Of a DNA stretch of 38,648 nt, positions 8,807 through 17,102 are shown piece after piece. The stretch is taken from positions 4,459 through 43,106 of the forward strand of contig PLFB01000108.1 of the NCBI GenBank assembly GCA_003137135.1, given 5' to 3'. Position 1 is the stretch's first letter, and every line of letters starts with the position of its first letter. The notes under the pieces were generated by a model. That model ran no database searches and was not told where the DNA came from. It was given only the letters and a program-made list of their open reading frames with translations. This stretch comes from Acetobacteraceae bacterium. Lineage in GTDB: Bacteria; Pseudomonadota; Alphaproteobacteria; Acetobacterales; Acetobacteraceae. The position numbers and the translations under genes were made by a program.

Positions 8807-9406
8807 TTACGGAATGTAGGGCGCGGTTTGCGCGAAGGCGGGCCGCTCGGCGACTTTTTCGCGCAAGATCTGAAGTTTCGGCAGCTTTTCGGCCCAGGGG
8901 GCGTCTCCGAAGCGCAACTGCAAATAGTCAACCGCCACGACGGTGGTGATCACCGCCACGTTCGGCGTGCCGCCTTCATAGGCCGGCGGGTCGGCTTCGA
9001 GCGGCCGGAAACCGGTGATGATGGTGCGGCGGCGGCGCAGCCCGACGCGGCTTTCGCCCCAGTTCGGGTCCATCTGCATCGTGCCGGTGACGATGTTGGC
9101 CATCGCGTCGATCACGCCCATGGCGAGCCCGGCCTGCGAGATGATGTGATCGAGCGGCCCCTGCAGCAGCGATGGTTCGGGAATCTTTTTCTCCAGCCAG
9201 AGCAGGATCAACAGGCTTTCGGTCAGCGGCGTGCCGCCGTCGGTCTCCAGCGTCGGCACCCGCGCCGCCGGATTGAGCGCCAGCAGGGGCGCATCGTCCG
9301 CCCAGGGGTTGACGATCTGCGTCGGCGACAAATCAAAGCCTTTTTCGCCGAGCGCGATCCGCGCGATGCGGGCATAGGGCGACGTCGTATTGGTCAGGAT
9401 GCGCAT
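8807..9406 (-). CDS. Glutathione S-transferase family protein
   Basis: A 199-residue protein with the GST layout. An N-terminal thioredoxin-like domain begins with the strand MRILTNTTSPYARIARIAL, where Ser/Thr near residue 9 would be the glutathione-activating residue. The cis-Pro motif is RVPTLE and the gamma-glutamyl-binding pair is ES in GTPLTESLLIL. An all-helical C-terminal domain follows. It likely conjugates or reduces with glutathione in the cytoplasm; the substrate cannot be read from sequence. The start overlaps the stop of a 33-codon upstream frame (TGATG), which carries the strong ribosome site, so translation is probably coupled. Confidence 0.88.
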   Translation of the reverse strand: MRILTNTTSPYARIARIALGEKGFDLSPTQIVNPWADDAPLLALNPAARVPTLETDGGTPLTESLLILLWLEKKIPEPSLLQGPLDHIISQAGLAMGVIDAMANIVTGTMQMDPNWGESRVGLRRRRTIITGFRPLEADPPAYEGGTPNVAVITTVVAVDYLQLRFGDAPWAEKLPKLQILREKVAERPAFAQTAPYIP

Positions 9407-9507
9407 CAGCCTTCCTCCATCACGGCGTAGCCGCAGCGCAGCGAGGCGCGGATGATGGAACCGGGCTGCACGATCGCCACGAAATACCGCGATTGCCTGA
9501 GTTCCAT
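9406..9507 (-). pseudogene. LysR N-terminal remnant, now an upstream leader ORF for the GST gene
   Basis: A 33-codon frame with a strong GGGAGGAG site before its ATG. It opens MELRQSRYFVAIVQPGSIIR, close to the first residues of LysR-type regulators (MELRQLRYFVAVAEEGS). After about 23 residues the similarity breaks off and the frame ends CGYAVMEEG. The stop TGA shares a base with the GST start codon. The helix-turn-helix is incomplete, so it cannot be a regulator. It looks like a deleted lysR gene whose surviving 5' end now drives translation of the GST gene by coupling. Confidence 0.6.
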
Positions 9508-9857
9508 GCCGTTCTCCTCCCGGATAAGAGCGTGACTGGATCACGTTGAAACAGACTGTCAAGCCTGGACCTCTCTTGCCGAAGAAAAGTAGCTTCTTCG
9601 TCGTGCTTGCGCGCTTGGATATGCGCCGTCGTCTGACGCCCCATAGGTTTGAGTTTTCGTGCACGCCAGATTAATATATTGGACGGGTTTTTCGCGGCGT
9701 CTATCCATCGAACCCGTCTCATGAGAACGGGCCGAGGCAAACAAGGTTTAAGATGACCATTCGTGCGCGCGGCAGGCAAATCCATCGGTTCCATCGGGCC
9801 GTCCGCGTGGCTTGGCCGCCACATTGCGGCGCGGCGGCAGGCGCCTGAGGAGACGTG
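9508..9857. promoter_or_regulatory. Intergenic region with inverted repeats before the CoA-transferase gene
   Basis: No gene is evident in these 350 bp between divergent genes. Two overlapping palindromes stand out. GACGGGTT (9682-9689) and AACCCGTC (9711-9718) form an 8-bp inverted repeat 21 bp apart. CCCGTCTCATGAGAACGGG (9713-9731) is itself nearly symmetric. They may be an operator or a hairpin upstream of the CoA-transferase gene. The TTAATATATT nearby (9671-9680) is the most AT-rich spot and could be part of a promoter. GAGGAG (9847-9852) serves the downstream start. Confidence 0.4.
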
Positions 9858-11027
9858 ATGCGCCCGCTGGAAGACATCACCGTTGTCAGTCTGGAACACG
9901 CCATCGCCGCGCCGTTCTGCACGCGCCAGCTGGCCGATCTCGGGGCGCGCGTCATCAAGGTGGAACGGCCGGAAACGGGTGATTTTGCCCGCGACTATGA
10001 TGGGCGGGTGATGGGCCTGTCGTCGCATTTCGTCTGGGTCAACAGATCCAAGGAGAGCCTGGCGCTGAATCTGAAGGAACCGGCGGATCTGGCGGTCCTC
10101 AAAGAACTTCTCGGCCATGCCGATGTGCTGGTGCAGAATCTGGCGCCGGGCGCCGCCGAGCGCATGGGTCTGGCCTACGATGTCCTGAAGGAAACGCATC
10201 CGCGCTTGATCGTCTGCGACATCTCCGGCTATGGCGCGGACGGGCCGTACCGGGACAAGAAGGCCTATGACCTGTTGATTCAAAGCGAGGCGGGGTTTTT
10301 ATCCGTCACCGGCGCCAACGGCGAGCCGGCGAAAGCAGGCTGTTCGATCGCCGATATCGCGGCCGGCATGTACGCCTACAGCAACATTCTCGCCGCCCTG
10401 CTGATGCGGCAAAAAACCGGGACCGGCTGCCGGATCGAAATTTCGATGCTCGAAGCCATGGTGGAATGGATGAGTTTTCCCATGTACTACGCGTTCGACG
10501 GCGCGCCCGCACCGGTCGCCGCCGGCGCTTCGCATGCGAGCATCTATCCCTATGGGCCGTTTCCGGCCGGCGATGGACATGCGGTTATGCTGGGGATCCA
10601 GAATGAACGGGAATGGGCGGCGTTCTGCAGCATCGTGCTTGAGCGGCCCGATCTGATCGCCGATCAGCGTTTTAGCACAAATGCCGGACGTTCGGCTGAA
10701 CGCCAGGCGCTGCGCGACATCGTCGCCGGGGTTTTTGCGAAATTCTCGGCGGCCGAGGTGGTGCGCCGGCTCGACCAGGCCGGCATCGCCAACGCGAATG
10801 TCAACGACATGAAAGGCGTGTGGGCGCATCCGCAGCTGAAGGCGCGTGGGCGCTGGGTGCAGGTTGGCTCGCCGGCGGGTCCCGTGCCGGCGCTGCTGCC
10901 GCCTGGCGTTCCGGCTGAATTCGATCCCCGGATGGATCCGATTCCGGGCGTGGGACAGCATAATGAGAAGATTCTTGAGGAGTTGAGAAGCGGCGGATTC
11001 GCCAGGACCGAAGCTCTTGCGAAATGA
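9858..11027 (+). CDS. CaiB/BaiF (class III) CoA-transferase
   Basis: Transfers CoA between carboxylic acids through an aspartyl-CoA anhydride in the cytoplasm. The 389 residues show the family start DITVVSLEHAIAAPF, the block GARVIKVERPETGDFARDYD, the VLVQNLAPGAAERMGL region, DISGYGADGPYRDKKAYD with the expected catalytic Asp138, and a GTGCRIEISMLEAMVEWM motif. The ATG is preferred over the GTG codon just before it because the GAGGAG site is then 5 nt away. Members act on many acids (carnitine, formyl/oxalyl, succinyl-mesaconyl, bile acids); the substrate is not evident here. It stands alone, divergent from the GST gene and convergent with the FAN1 gene. Confidence 0.9.
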   Translation: MRPLEDITVVSLEHAIAAPFCTRQLADLGARVIKVERPETGDFARDYDGRVMGLSSHFVWVNRSKESLALNLKEPADLAVLKELLGHADVLVQNLAPGAAERMGLAYDVLKETHPRLIVCDISGYGADGPYRDKKAYDLLIQSEAGFLSVTGANGEPAKAGCSIADIAAGMYAYSNILAALLMRQKTGTGCRIEISMLEAMVEWMSFPMYYAFDGAPAPVAAGASHASIYPYGPFPAGDGHAVMLGIQNEREWAAFCSIVLERPDLIADQRFSTNAGRSAERQALRDIVAGVFAKFSAAEVVRRLDQAGIANANVNDMKGVWAHPQLKARGRWVQVGSPAGPVPALLPPGVPAEFDPRMDPIPGVGQHNEKILEELRSGGFARTEALAK

Positions 11028-11067
11028 ACGGGTCGCGGCCGCGCGCGCCGTTCCGCTCGTACCGGGA

Positions 11068-12729
11068 TCAGAGGATTTTCGCTCGCATCGGCGGCCGCAT
11101 GACTCGTTGCACTTCGACCCGGATGCCGGCGTGGCCCAGTACCTGGAGCCATTCATATTGATGCGGTGCGAGATGGTCGTTTTCGGCCTTGACCTCGACG
11201 AAACGATGCTCGGCCTCCGTCCAGAGGAACAAATCCGGCAGCCCGCGGCCGTGCCGGCCGACATCCCGCGCCAGATGCCGCAGCGCCGCGGCGAGCCCGG
11301 CCGGTGGCAGGCGGCGCAGCAGGATATCGATGATGTCCGGCAGGTCATCGCGCCAGGAGACAAAAGGATTCGCCAGACCGCGCTTGACCGCAAAATGCCG
11401 CCGCATGATGGCCAAGGCGTCGCTGGGGTTTTGTAGCGTGCCTAGCCGCGCCTCGATCGCCAGCTGCCGCCTGGCATAGAAAGCCGGCTCGTACAGGTCG
11501 CAGGGCGCCAGTTGCAGCGGGGAGTGGAACACGCCGAGCGCCGGATCGTAGATGATATCCCAAAGCAGCAAGCCGAATGCCGCGTTCCAGAGCCAGTTCT
11601 CGGCATGCAGCCCGTTCCAGCCCTGGCCGCGGTAATGCGCCAGCACGGCGGCTTCGGCGCCGCCGTCATCGTAATCCAGGATCAGGCGGCCGCTCGCCAG
11701 CTCCACGCCGCGCGCCTCGCTGCGCCTGACATTGCGTTCCAGCCGCGCCAGGAGTTGGCGGGCGGCGTAGGCTTCCTCGGCATGGCAGGGCTGGTCCCGC
11801 ATCGCCTGCAGCAGCGATAAAGCTTCGCCGCGCCGGCCGGCTTTGATCAGCAGACGGGCCCGCCGCTCCCGCGCCGGCGCGGCCGGGCTGGTCTCGTACA
11901 GTTTGAGCGCGTCAAAATCCAGGTTTTCGCGTTCGAGGCACCGGCCGAGCCGATCGATGACCCGGTCAAACCAGGCATGACCGGCCAGCAGGGCGGTGCG
12001 GTTCACGGCCTTGTCAAGCCACCAGGCCAGCACGCGCGCCGCCGGGGCCGCCGCGCGAACATGGCGAAATTCGACGTACAGCGCCGCCATGCGGTAGGCG
12101 TCCTCCGCCTCGGCCCGGCTGACGAAAAGCGGCGCCAGCTGTGGCGCCGCAAAGCTTTCGGTGACGACGTGGCCCAGCGCCCGGGTGACGAAATCCGCAA
12201 GATTTTCGCGCAATTCGCCGAAAAACAGGAAGCGGAGGAACCGCCATGGGTCATGTTCGGGAATGCGGATGACCGGCGCGGACGCCAGGAACCGGGCTGA
12301 CCAGGCGGCGCGGCCGTCCCACGCCGCGATCCAGGACAGTAATTCATCCTTGCGCAGGTTTTTTGGCGCGGGCCGATCGCGCAGAGCGCCGCGCAGCTCG
12401 GGCAGCGTGAAACAATCCAGCGCCTGTGCCAGCGTGGCGGGTTCGAGCGCGCCAGTGCAGGACTGCAAAAGGCCGGCCGCCACCAGCTCCGCTATGGCCG
12501 CGCCAGGTTGGTCGATCTCCGGATAAACCAGTTTTGCCGCCCGAAAACACGGCCCGCGGCGGTTCGCCAGCCTGGCGTAGAGCATCAGCGCCGGCGTGTT
12601 GAGAGCCTCGAGCCTGGCAAGGTGCGCGCGTTCCGGCGCCGCCAGCAGGAAACCGTACCTTGCCCGCACGGCCTCGATCACCTGCATGAAATGCTCAAGA
12701 TAGTAGCCGGGCGTGAGGGGCTGGGTCAT
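11068..12729 (-). CDS. FAN1-type structure-specific nuclease (VRR-NUC domain)
   Basis: Predicted to cut branched DNA, as the FAN1 family does at 5' flaps and interstrand crosslinks. The 553 residues match bacterial FAN1 in length and layout. The N-terminal block (YYLEHFMQVIEAVRARYGFL, then LMLYARLANRRGPCF) is family-typical. A SAP-like segment lies near 120-150 (FTLPELRGAL, LRKDELLSWIAAWDG), followed by a helical repeat region. The C-terminal VRR-NUC domain shows GLPDLFLW with Asp499, then FVEVKAEND with Glu512 and Lys514, the D...ExK nuclease signature, and HQYEWLQVLGHAGIRVEV. No strong ribosome site is seen before the ATG. It lies 47 bp downstream of the Ppx/GppA gene on the same strand, so the two are probably co-transcribed. 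Confidence 0.88.
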   Translation of the reverse strand: MTQPLTPGYYLEHFMQVIEAVRARYGFLLAAPERAHLARLEALNTPALMLYARLANRRGPCFRAAKLVYPEIDQPGAAIAELVAAGLLQSCTGALEPATLAQALDCFTLPELRGALRDRPAPKNLRKDELLSWIAAWDGRAAWSARFLASAPVIRIPEHDPWRFLRFLFFGELRENLADFVTRALGHVVTESFAAPQLAPLFVSRAEAEDAYRMAALYVEFRHVRAAAPAARVLAWWLDKAVNRTALLAGHAWFDRVIDRLGRCLERENLDFDALKLYETSPAAPARERRARLLIKAGRRGEALSLLQAMRDQPCHAEEAYAARQLLARLERNVRRSEARGVELASGRLILDYDDGGAEAAVLAHYRGQGWNGLHAENWLWNAAFGLLLWDIIYDPALGVFHSPLQLAPCDLYEPAFYARRQLAIEARLGTLQNPSDALAIMRRHFAVKRGLANPFVSWRDDLPDIIDILLRRLPPAGLAAALRHLARDVGRHGRGLPDLFLWTEAEHRFVEVKAENDHLAPHQYEWLQVLGHAGIRVEVQRVMRPPMRAKIL

Positions 12730-12776
12730 TCGGTGTGCGCCGGAATGTTCGAATGCCGCATCTTAAGTCCCTTGCG

Positions 12777-14294
12777 TCACCTGACGGCTTCGGTTTCGGC
12801 TTCCAGGCCCAGCATCTGCGCCAGACGGTCCAGGCGGCGGAGGACGGATTCGCCGGCGAAAACGCCATTGGATTCGCTCAGGCGCAGGATCAGGCGGCCG
12901 GGGGCGATGGTGAGGGACGTGCCGGCGAGCAGCTGCGGCGTGCCGGCGGAGAGTGTGTAGGCCAGGCGCAAAGCGGCGCCGAGCGTTTCGGAGCGGCGGG
13001 CGGCGTGCAGGTCCAGCAGGGAGCGCGCCGGGGAAAGGAAGGCGCTGTCGGGCTCGGCTTCGTAGCGCAGCGCCATGGTCAACGCCAAAAACGCGCGGGC
13101 GTGGTGGTCCAGGCCGATGCCGGGCTGGCGCAGGACGCGGAAAAACGCCTGCTCGGCGCGGTATTCCGGATGCTCGTGGCTGCCGATGTCGGAGAGCCAG
13201 CAGGCGGCCTCGCGCAGACGGCGCTGGGCGCCGGTCTCGGCGGGAAACAGCGGGTTGGTCCAGGTGATGAGGGCGGGCGGCAAAGCCGGGTCGCGCAGAA
13301 TGCCGCGGGTGAGGTCGCGGCCGGCGGCGAGCAGGGGGTCCTCGGCGCGGATCTCTTCGGGCATCATGCGGGCGAACCAGCCCTCGCGCAGTCCGTTGGC
13401 GGAAAACACGACGCGCGCCGCGGCGGTGGCACGCAGCAGGCGGCGCAGGATCAGCGCGGCGTAGGGCAAATCCTCGATGCGGCGGCGCGGCACGCCGGGC
13501 ATGCGCTCAATAAGCTTTCTGCCGGCCTCGCCGATCACGCCGGCCAGATCCCGCGCCTCCTCGCGGCCGATCGTGTAGTGGTGCACCATATTCAGCGGGT
13601 AACCGGTCTGCATGATGTGGATGCGCGCCAAAGCGCGGAAGGCGCCGCCGGAGAGGTACAGGTCCCGGCCGGCGCCCTCGGCGATGAACGGCGTTTGTTC
13701 GAGCGCCTCGGTGACGATGGTGCGGGCCTTGAGCAGGTCGCCGCCGGCGCGGTCGGCGAGGCGGATCACGCCGACCGGCAAAGTGGCGGCGTCGCCGATG
13801 CGGCCGGCGTCCAGCCGCACCAGTTCGAGCGAGCCGCCGCCGAGATCGGCCAGCACGCCGTCAGCGCCGGGAATGCCGCACAGCACGCCCTCGGCGGAGA
13901 GCTGGGCCTCGGCCTCGCCGGAGAGGACGTTGAAGGTCATGTCCGGCAGACGCTTTTGCAGGCGCTTGATGAATTCGGGGCCGTTTTCGGCGTCCCGCAC
14001 GGCGGAGGTGGCGAGGATTTCGCAAGCCCCGGCGCCCATGGCGCGGGTGATGGCGTCGTAGCGGCGCAATACGGTTTCGGCCTGCTGCATGGCGCCGCTG
14101 TCGAGCTGGCCGGTGCGGGTCATGCCCTTGGCCAGGCGCAGAACGGCTTTTTCGTTGAAAATCTGGACGGGGTTGCGGGCCTCGCCCTCGTAGATCACCA
14201 AGCGGACGGAATTGGAGCCGAGATCAACCACGGCGCGCCTGGTTGCGGCCAGGCGGGGGTGCCGGTCGTCAAGTTCCGAGGTGAATTGGTCCAT
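12777..14294 (-). CDS. Ppx/GppA family phosphatase
   Basis: ASKHA-fold hydrolase acting on inorganic polyphosphate chain ends and/or pppGpp. The 505 residues contain VDLGSNSVRLVIYEG (about 22-36, phosphate loop), ATSAVRDAENG, VLSGEAEAQLSAEGV and LADLGGGSLELVRLD, all hallmarks of the N-terminal Ppx-GppA domain. The C-terminal part (about 300-505) fits the HD-like/helical extension of longer members. Sequence alone does not separate exopolyphosphatase from pppGpp phosphohydrolase. It would tie in with the phosphate genes at 5-7.6 kb but is not in that operon. Element copy D lies 60 bp upstream. A long opposite-strand frame (12735-14459) is a shadow. Confidence 0.92.
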   Translation of the reverse strand: MDQFTSELDDRHPRLAATRRAVVDLGSNSVRLVIYEGEARNPVQIFNEKAVLRLAKGMTRTGQLDSGAMQQAETVLRRYDAITRAMGAGACEILATSAVRDAENGPEFIKRLQKRLPDMTFNVLSGEAEAQLSAEGVLCGIPGADGVLADLGGGSLELVRLDAGRIGDAATLPVGVIRLADRAGGDLLKARTIVTEALEQTPFIAEGAGRDLYLSGGAFRALARIHIMQTGYPLNMVHHYTIGREEARDLAGVIGEAGRKLIERMPGVPRRRIEDLPYAALILRRLLRATAAARVVFSANGLREGWFARMMPEEIRAEDPLLAAGRDLTRGILRDPALPPALITWTNPLFPAETGAQRRLREAACWLSDIGSHEHPEYRAEQAFFRVLRQPGIGLDHHARAFLALTMALRYEAEPDSAFLSPARSLLDLHAARRSETLGAALRLAYTLSAGTPQLLAGTSLTIAPGRLILRLSESNGVFAGESVLRRLDRLAQMLGLEAETEAVR

Positions 14295-14355
14295 AATTCT
14301 CTAGTTTCGCAGATTCGCGGGGCGGCGGACAGGCAAAGTATTGTGACGATAGGGC

Positions 14356-14539
14356 AGGCAAGAAAGAAGCGCTTTTTGAAAAAAGCGCGCAAAAACTTTT
14401 GCGAGCTGGGGGAGCTTGGACCGGAGGTGCCGTTAATCGGCTCCGTTGGAGCCGATTAACGGCACCTCCGGTCCAAACGCCCCCAGCTCGCAAAAGTTTT
14501 TTGGTTACTTTTTTTCAAAAAAGTAACTGCTTTCTTAAG
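14356..14539. repeat. Nested palindromic intergenic element, copy D
   Basis: The largest and most regular copy. The central inverted repeat has perfect 29-bp arms (14416-14444 and 14448-14476) around loop GTT. GCGAGCTGGGG (14401-14411) pairs with CCCCAGCTCGC (14481-14491). AAAAACTTTT (14391-14400) pairs with AAAAGTTTTT. The outer halves are separate small hairpins: the left is closed by AGCGC/GCGC-type bases, the right by GTTAC/GTAAC. The right end abuts and slightly overlaps the tldD stop codon. The core motif GTGCCGTTAATCG is shared with copy A. Confidence 0.85.
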
Positions 14540-15971
14540 CTGCCGTACCGCCGATGGTGAGGCCGGACATTTTCATGGTGGGCTGGCCGACGCCGACGGG
14601 GACGCCTTGGCCGTTCTTTCCGCAGGTGCCGATGCCGGGGTCGAGGGCGGGGTCGTTGCCGATCATTTCGACTTTCGTCAGGGCGTCCGGGCCGTTGCCG
14701 ATCAGGGTGGCGCCTTTGACGGGGGCGGTGACTTTGCCGTCTTCGATCAGGTAGGCTTCGGCGGCTGAAAAAACGAATTTGCCGCTGGTGATGTCCACCT
14801 GGCCGCCGCCGAAGTTGACGGCGTAGAGGCCGCGTTTGACGGATTTTATCATGTCCTCCTTGGTGGCGTCGCCGCCGAGCATGATGGTGTTGGTCATGCG
14901 CGGCATCGGGGAGTGGGCGTAGGACTGGCGGCGGCCGTTGCCGGTGGCGCGCATGTTCATCAGGCGGGCGTTCTGGCGGTCCTGGATGTAGCCGATGAGG
15001 ATGCCGTCCTCGATCAGGGTGGTGCGGGAGGTTGGGGTGCCTTCGTCGTCGATGGTGAGGGAGCCGCGGCGGTCTTTTAGCGTGCCGTCGTCCACGACGG
15101 TGACGCCTTTGGCGGCGATGCGGGAGCCCATAAGGCCGGCGAAGGCGGAGGTTTGCTTGCGGTTGAAATCGCCTTCGAGGCCGTGGCCGATGGCTTCGTG
15201 CAGCAGGATGCCGGGCCAGCCGGACCCGAGCACGACCGGCATTTCGCCGGCGGGGGCGGGGATGGATTCGAGGTTGACGGTGGCCTGGCGGATCGCTTCG
15301 TGTACGGCGGATTGCCAGTAGGCGGGGTCGATAAGGGGGGCGTAGCTGGTGCGGCCGCCGGCGCCGTGGGAGCCGGATTCGCGACGGCCATTTTGTTCCA
15401 TGACAACCGAGACGTTGAGGCGGACGAGGGGGCGGAGATCGGCGATTCTGCTCCCGTCGGCGCGTAGAATCTCTACCACTTGCCATTCGCCGGCGATGCT
15501 CGCCATGACTTGTGTCACTCGGCGATCCGCCGCGCGGGCGAAAGAATCGATTTCGGAGAGGAGGGCGGCGCGGGTGGAAAACGGCATCTCGGCCAGGGGG
15601 TTGAGGCCGGCATAGAGCGGGGTGGTGGTGGCGGCGGGGCCGGCGGCGACCATCGCGTGCTCTTGCGCGCGGGCGGATTTGATGGTGGCGGCGGCGCGGG
15701 CCAGGGCTTCGTCCGACAATTCGCCGGCGTGGGCGTAGTAGCTGGCCTCGCCGAGCACGGCGCGCAATCCAAAACCGCGGCGGGTGTCGAAGCTGGCGGA
15801 GCGGATGCGGCCGTCTTCCAGGCTGATGGCTTCGGATTCGCGGTATTCGAGAAATAGTTCGCCGTCGTCGGCGCCGTCCATGGCGGTGGCGATGTGGCGG
15901 GCGGCGGTGACGGGGTCGAGGCCGCCTTCGGCGTGGAACAGTTTGGTGGCGGTGGCGAGGGCTTCGGACAT
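14535..15971 (-). CDS. tldD: Metalloprotease TldD
   Basis: Subunit of the TldD/TldE(PmbA) zinc protease, which degrades or matures small peptides in the cytoplasm (antitoxin CcdA, microcin B17 and other RiPP precursors in known cases). The 478 residues include the metal motif HEAIGH with His258, Glu259 and His263, followed by GLEGDFNRK. The C-terminal block GTCGKNGQGVPVGVGQP and the end MSGLTIGGTAA are typical. The partner gene tldE/pmbA is not in the window. It starts 6 bp after the stop of the first COX15 paralogue and probably belongs to that transcript. The stop lies within the end of element copy D. Confidence 0.95.
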   Translation of the reverse strand: MSEALATATKLFHAEGGLDPVTAARHIATAMDGADDGELFLEYRESEAISLEDGRIRSASFDTRRGFGLRAVLGEASYYAHAGELSDEALARAAATIKSARAQEHAMVAAGPAATTTPLYAGLNPLAEMPFSTRAALLSEIDSFARAADRRVTQVMASIAGEWQVVEILRADGSRIADLRPLVRLNVSVVMEQNGRRESGSHGAGGRTSYAPLIDPAYWQSAVHEAIRQATVNLESIPAPAGEMPVVLGSGWPGILLHEAIGHGLEGDFNRKQTSAFAGLMGSRIAAKGVTVVDDGTLKDRRGSLTIDDEGTPTSRTTLIEDGILIGYIQDRQNARLMNMRATGNGRRQSYAHSPMPRMTNTIMLGGDATKEDMIKSVKRGLYAVNFGGGQVDITSGKFVFSAAEAYLIEDGKVTAPVKGATLIGNGPDALTKVEMIGNDPALDPGIGTCGKNGQGVPVGVGQPTMKMSGLTIGGTAA

Positions 15972-15977
15972 TTTTTG

Positions 15978-17102
15978 CTACTCCGCGGCGGCGATGGTTG
16001 GGTGACTATACAGCTTTGCGGCGGTGGCGCCACGCAGAGAGTGGCGGGTGGCGATGGCGGTGGCGAAGAGCAGGACCGCGTTCAGTTCGTGGATGTAGCC
16101 CAGGCTTTTTGAGCCGAGGATGATGGTGACCATGCCGAGCAGGTATTGCAGCGAAATCAGGCCGGCGAGGAGGAGAAAAAAGTCCCGCGGGGCGGCCGGC
16201 AGGGGGGCGCGCAGGCCGAGGACGGCGGTGGACAGCGTGACGAGGGCGGTGAGCGAGGCGAGGCAACGGTGATCGAACTGCACGGTGGCCTGGTTGACGA
16301 GAAAATTTTGGCAGGCGGGCTTCAGGGTGAGGAAGGATGTGGGAATCCAGTGACCGTCCATGAGAGGGAACGTGTTGAAGACGGTAACGGCATTGGTGGC
16401 GGCGACCAAAGCGCCCAGGCCGGCCGTGCCGAAGATCAGGATGATGCAGGCGTTGAGCCAAGTTTTTAGATGGGCCTGGCCTTCGACAGGTTCGGGTTCC
16501 GGGTATTTGACCGTCAGGGCGGTCCAGAGCAGGGCGGCGAGGATCAGCATGGCGCTGAGGAAATGAGGGGCGAGCCAGGCGGGGGGCGGGGTGAGTACAC
16601 CGGGTTCCAGGCCGGTGCGGACCATGTACCAGCCGAGCGCTGCCTGGGCGCCGCCGGCGGAGAAGATGGCGAGGAGCCAGAGGGCGAGGCGAGGCGAGAC
16701 GCGGCGCTTCAGCCAGAAAATGGCGAGTGGCACGGCGAAGACGACGGCCATCAGCCGGCCCCAGACGCGGTCCCAGAACATTGGCCAGAACAGGGATTTG
16801 AAGGTTTGCTCCGTCATGGCGGGGTGCATAGCGTGGTATTGCGCGGTTTGCTGATACAGGCCGAATAGATGCCGCCAGGCGGTTTCGTTGAGCGGCGGGA
16901 TGAAGCCGGTGACCGGACGCCAGACCTGGAGGATGAAACCGGCGCCGATGGTGCGGGCGTGGCCGCCGCCGGCGACGAGGCCGAAAATCATGAAGCAGAG
17001 CAGCAGCAGCCAGTTGCCGACCAGCTTGTCGCCGGGAGCCCGGACGCCGGTTGCCCGGACGCCGGTTGCCCGGACGCCGGTTGCCCGTGCGGCCTGTTTC
17101 AC
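15978..17102 (-). CDS. COX15/CtaA-family protein, divergent paralogue lacking the first ExxH motif
   Basis: Multi-span membrane protein of the heme A synthase family, 374 residues from a GTG start that overlaps the upstream COX15 stop as GTGA. Eight-helix layout is plausible (for example NWLLLLCFMIFGLVAGGG and LALWLLAIFSAGGAQAALG). Three of the four family heme-ligand positions are present as His: APHFLSAM, FDHRCLAS and YIHELNAV. The first is changed: the neighbour's WPEYFHRLWGR (Glu102, His105) is here WPMFWDRVWGR (Met108, Asp111). Glu and His of this ExxH are essential in studied CtaA, so this copy may be inactive alone, or act as a partner or in another role. The N-terminus has three tandem ATGVR-type repeats. 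Confidence 0.82.
   Translation of the reverse strand: MKQAARATGVRATGVRATGVRAPGDKLVGNWLLLLCFMIFGLVAGGGHARTIGAGFILQVWRPVTGFIPPLNETAWRHLFGLYQQTAQYHAMHPAMTEQTFKSLFWPMFWDRVWGRLMAVVFAVPLAIFWLKRRVSPRLALWLLAIFSAGGAQAALGWYMVRTGLEPGVLTPPPAWLAPHFLSAMLILAALLWTALTVKYPEPEPVEGQAHLKTWLNACIILIFGTAGLGALVAATNAVTVFNTFPLMDGHWIPTSFLTLKPACQNFLVNQATVQFDHRCLASLTALVTLSTAVLGLRAPLPAAPRDFFLLLAGLISLQYLLGMVTIILGSKSLGYIHELNAVLLFATAIATRHSLRGATAAKLYSHPTIAAAE
17041..17085 (+). repeat. Three perfect 15-bp tandem repeats in a coding region
   Basis: CGGACGCCGGTTGCC occurs three times in a row, with partial copies at both ends. It lies in the N-terminal coding part of the divergent COX15 paralogue, where each unit encodes the pentapeptide ATGVR in circular order, before the first membrane helix. 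A repeat length divisible by three would allow copy-number change without frameshift. Confidence 0.85.

Noticed and set aside
8529-8819. 96-residue plus-strand frame in the intergenic region
   Set aside because: No ribosome site or family resemblance; it overlaps the better minus-strand fragment at 8616-8783 and the GST 3' end.
9547-9664. Longer GST gene starting at 9664
   Set aside because: The extension lacks GST similarity and passes through the LysR remnant in another frame; the ATG at 9406 gives a normal GST N-terminus.
12735-14459. 574-residue plus-strand frame opposite the Ppx/GppA gene
   Set aside because: Gln/Gly/Ala-rich with no motif, and it runs into the palindromic element; the minus-strand gene has clear ASKHA motifs.
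17041-17085. Tandem repeats as regulator sites
   Set aside because: They lie within the coding start of the second COX15 gene and keep frame; a coding minisatellite is simpler.
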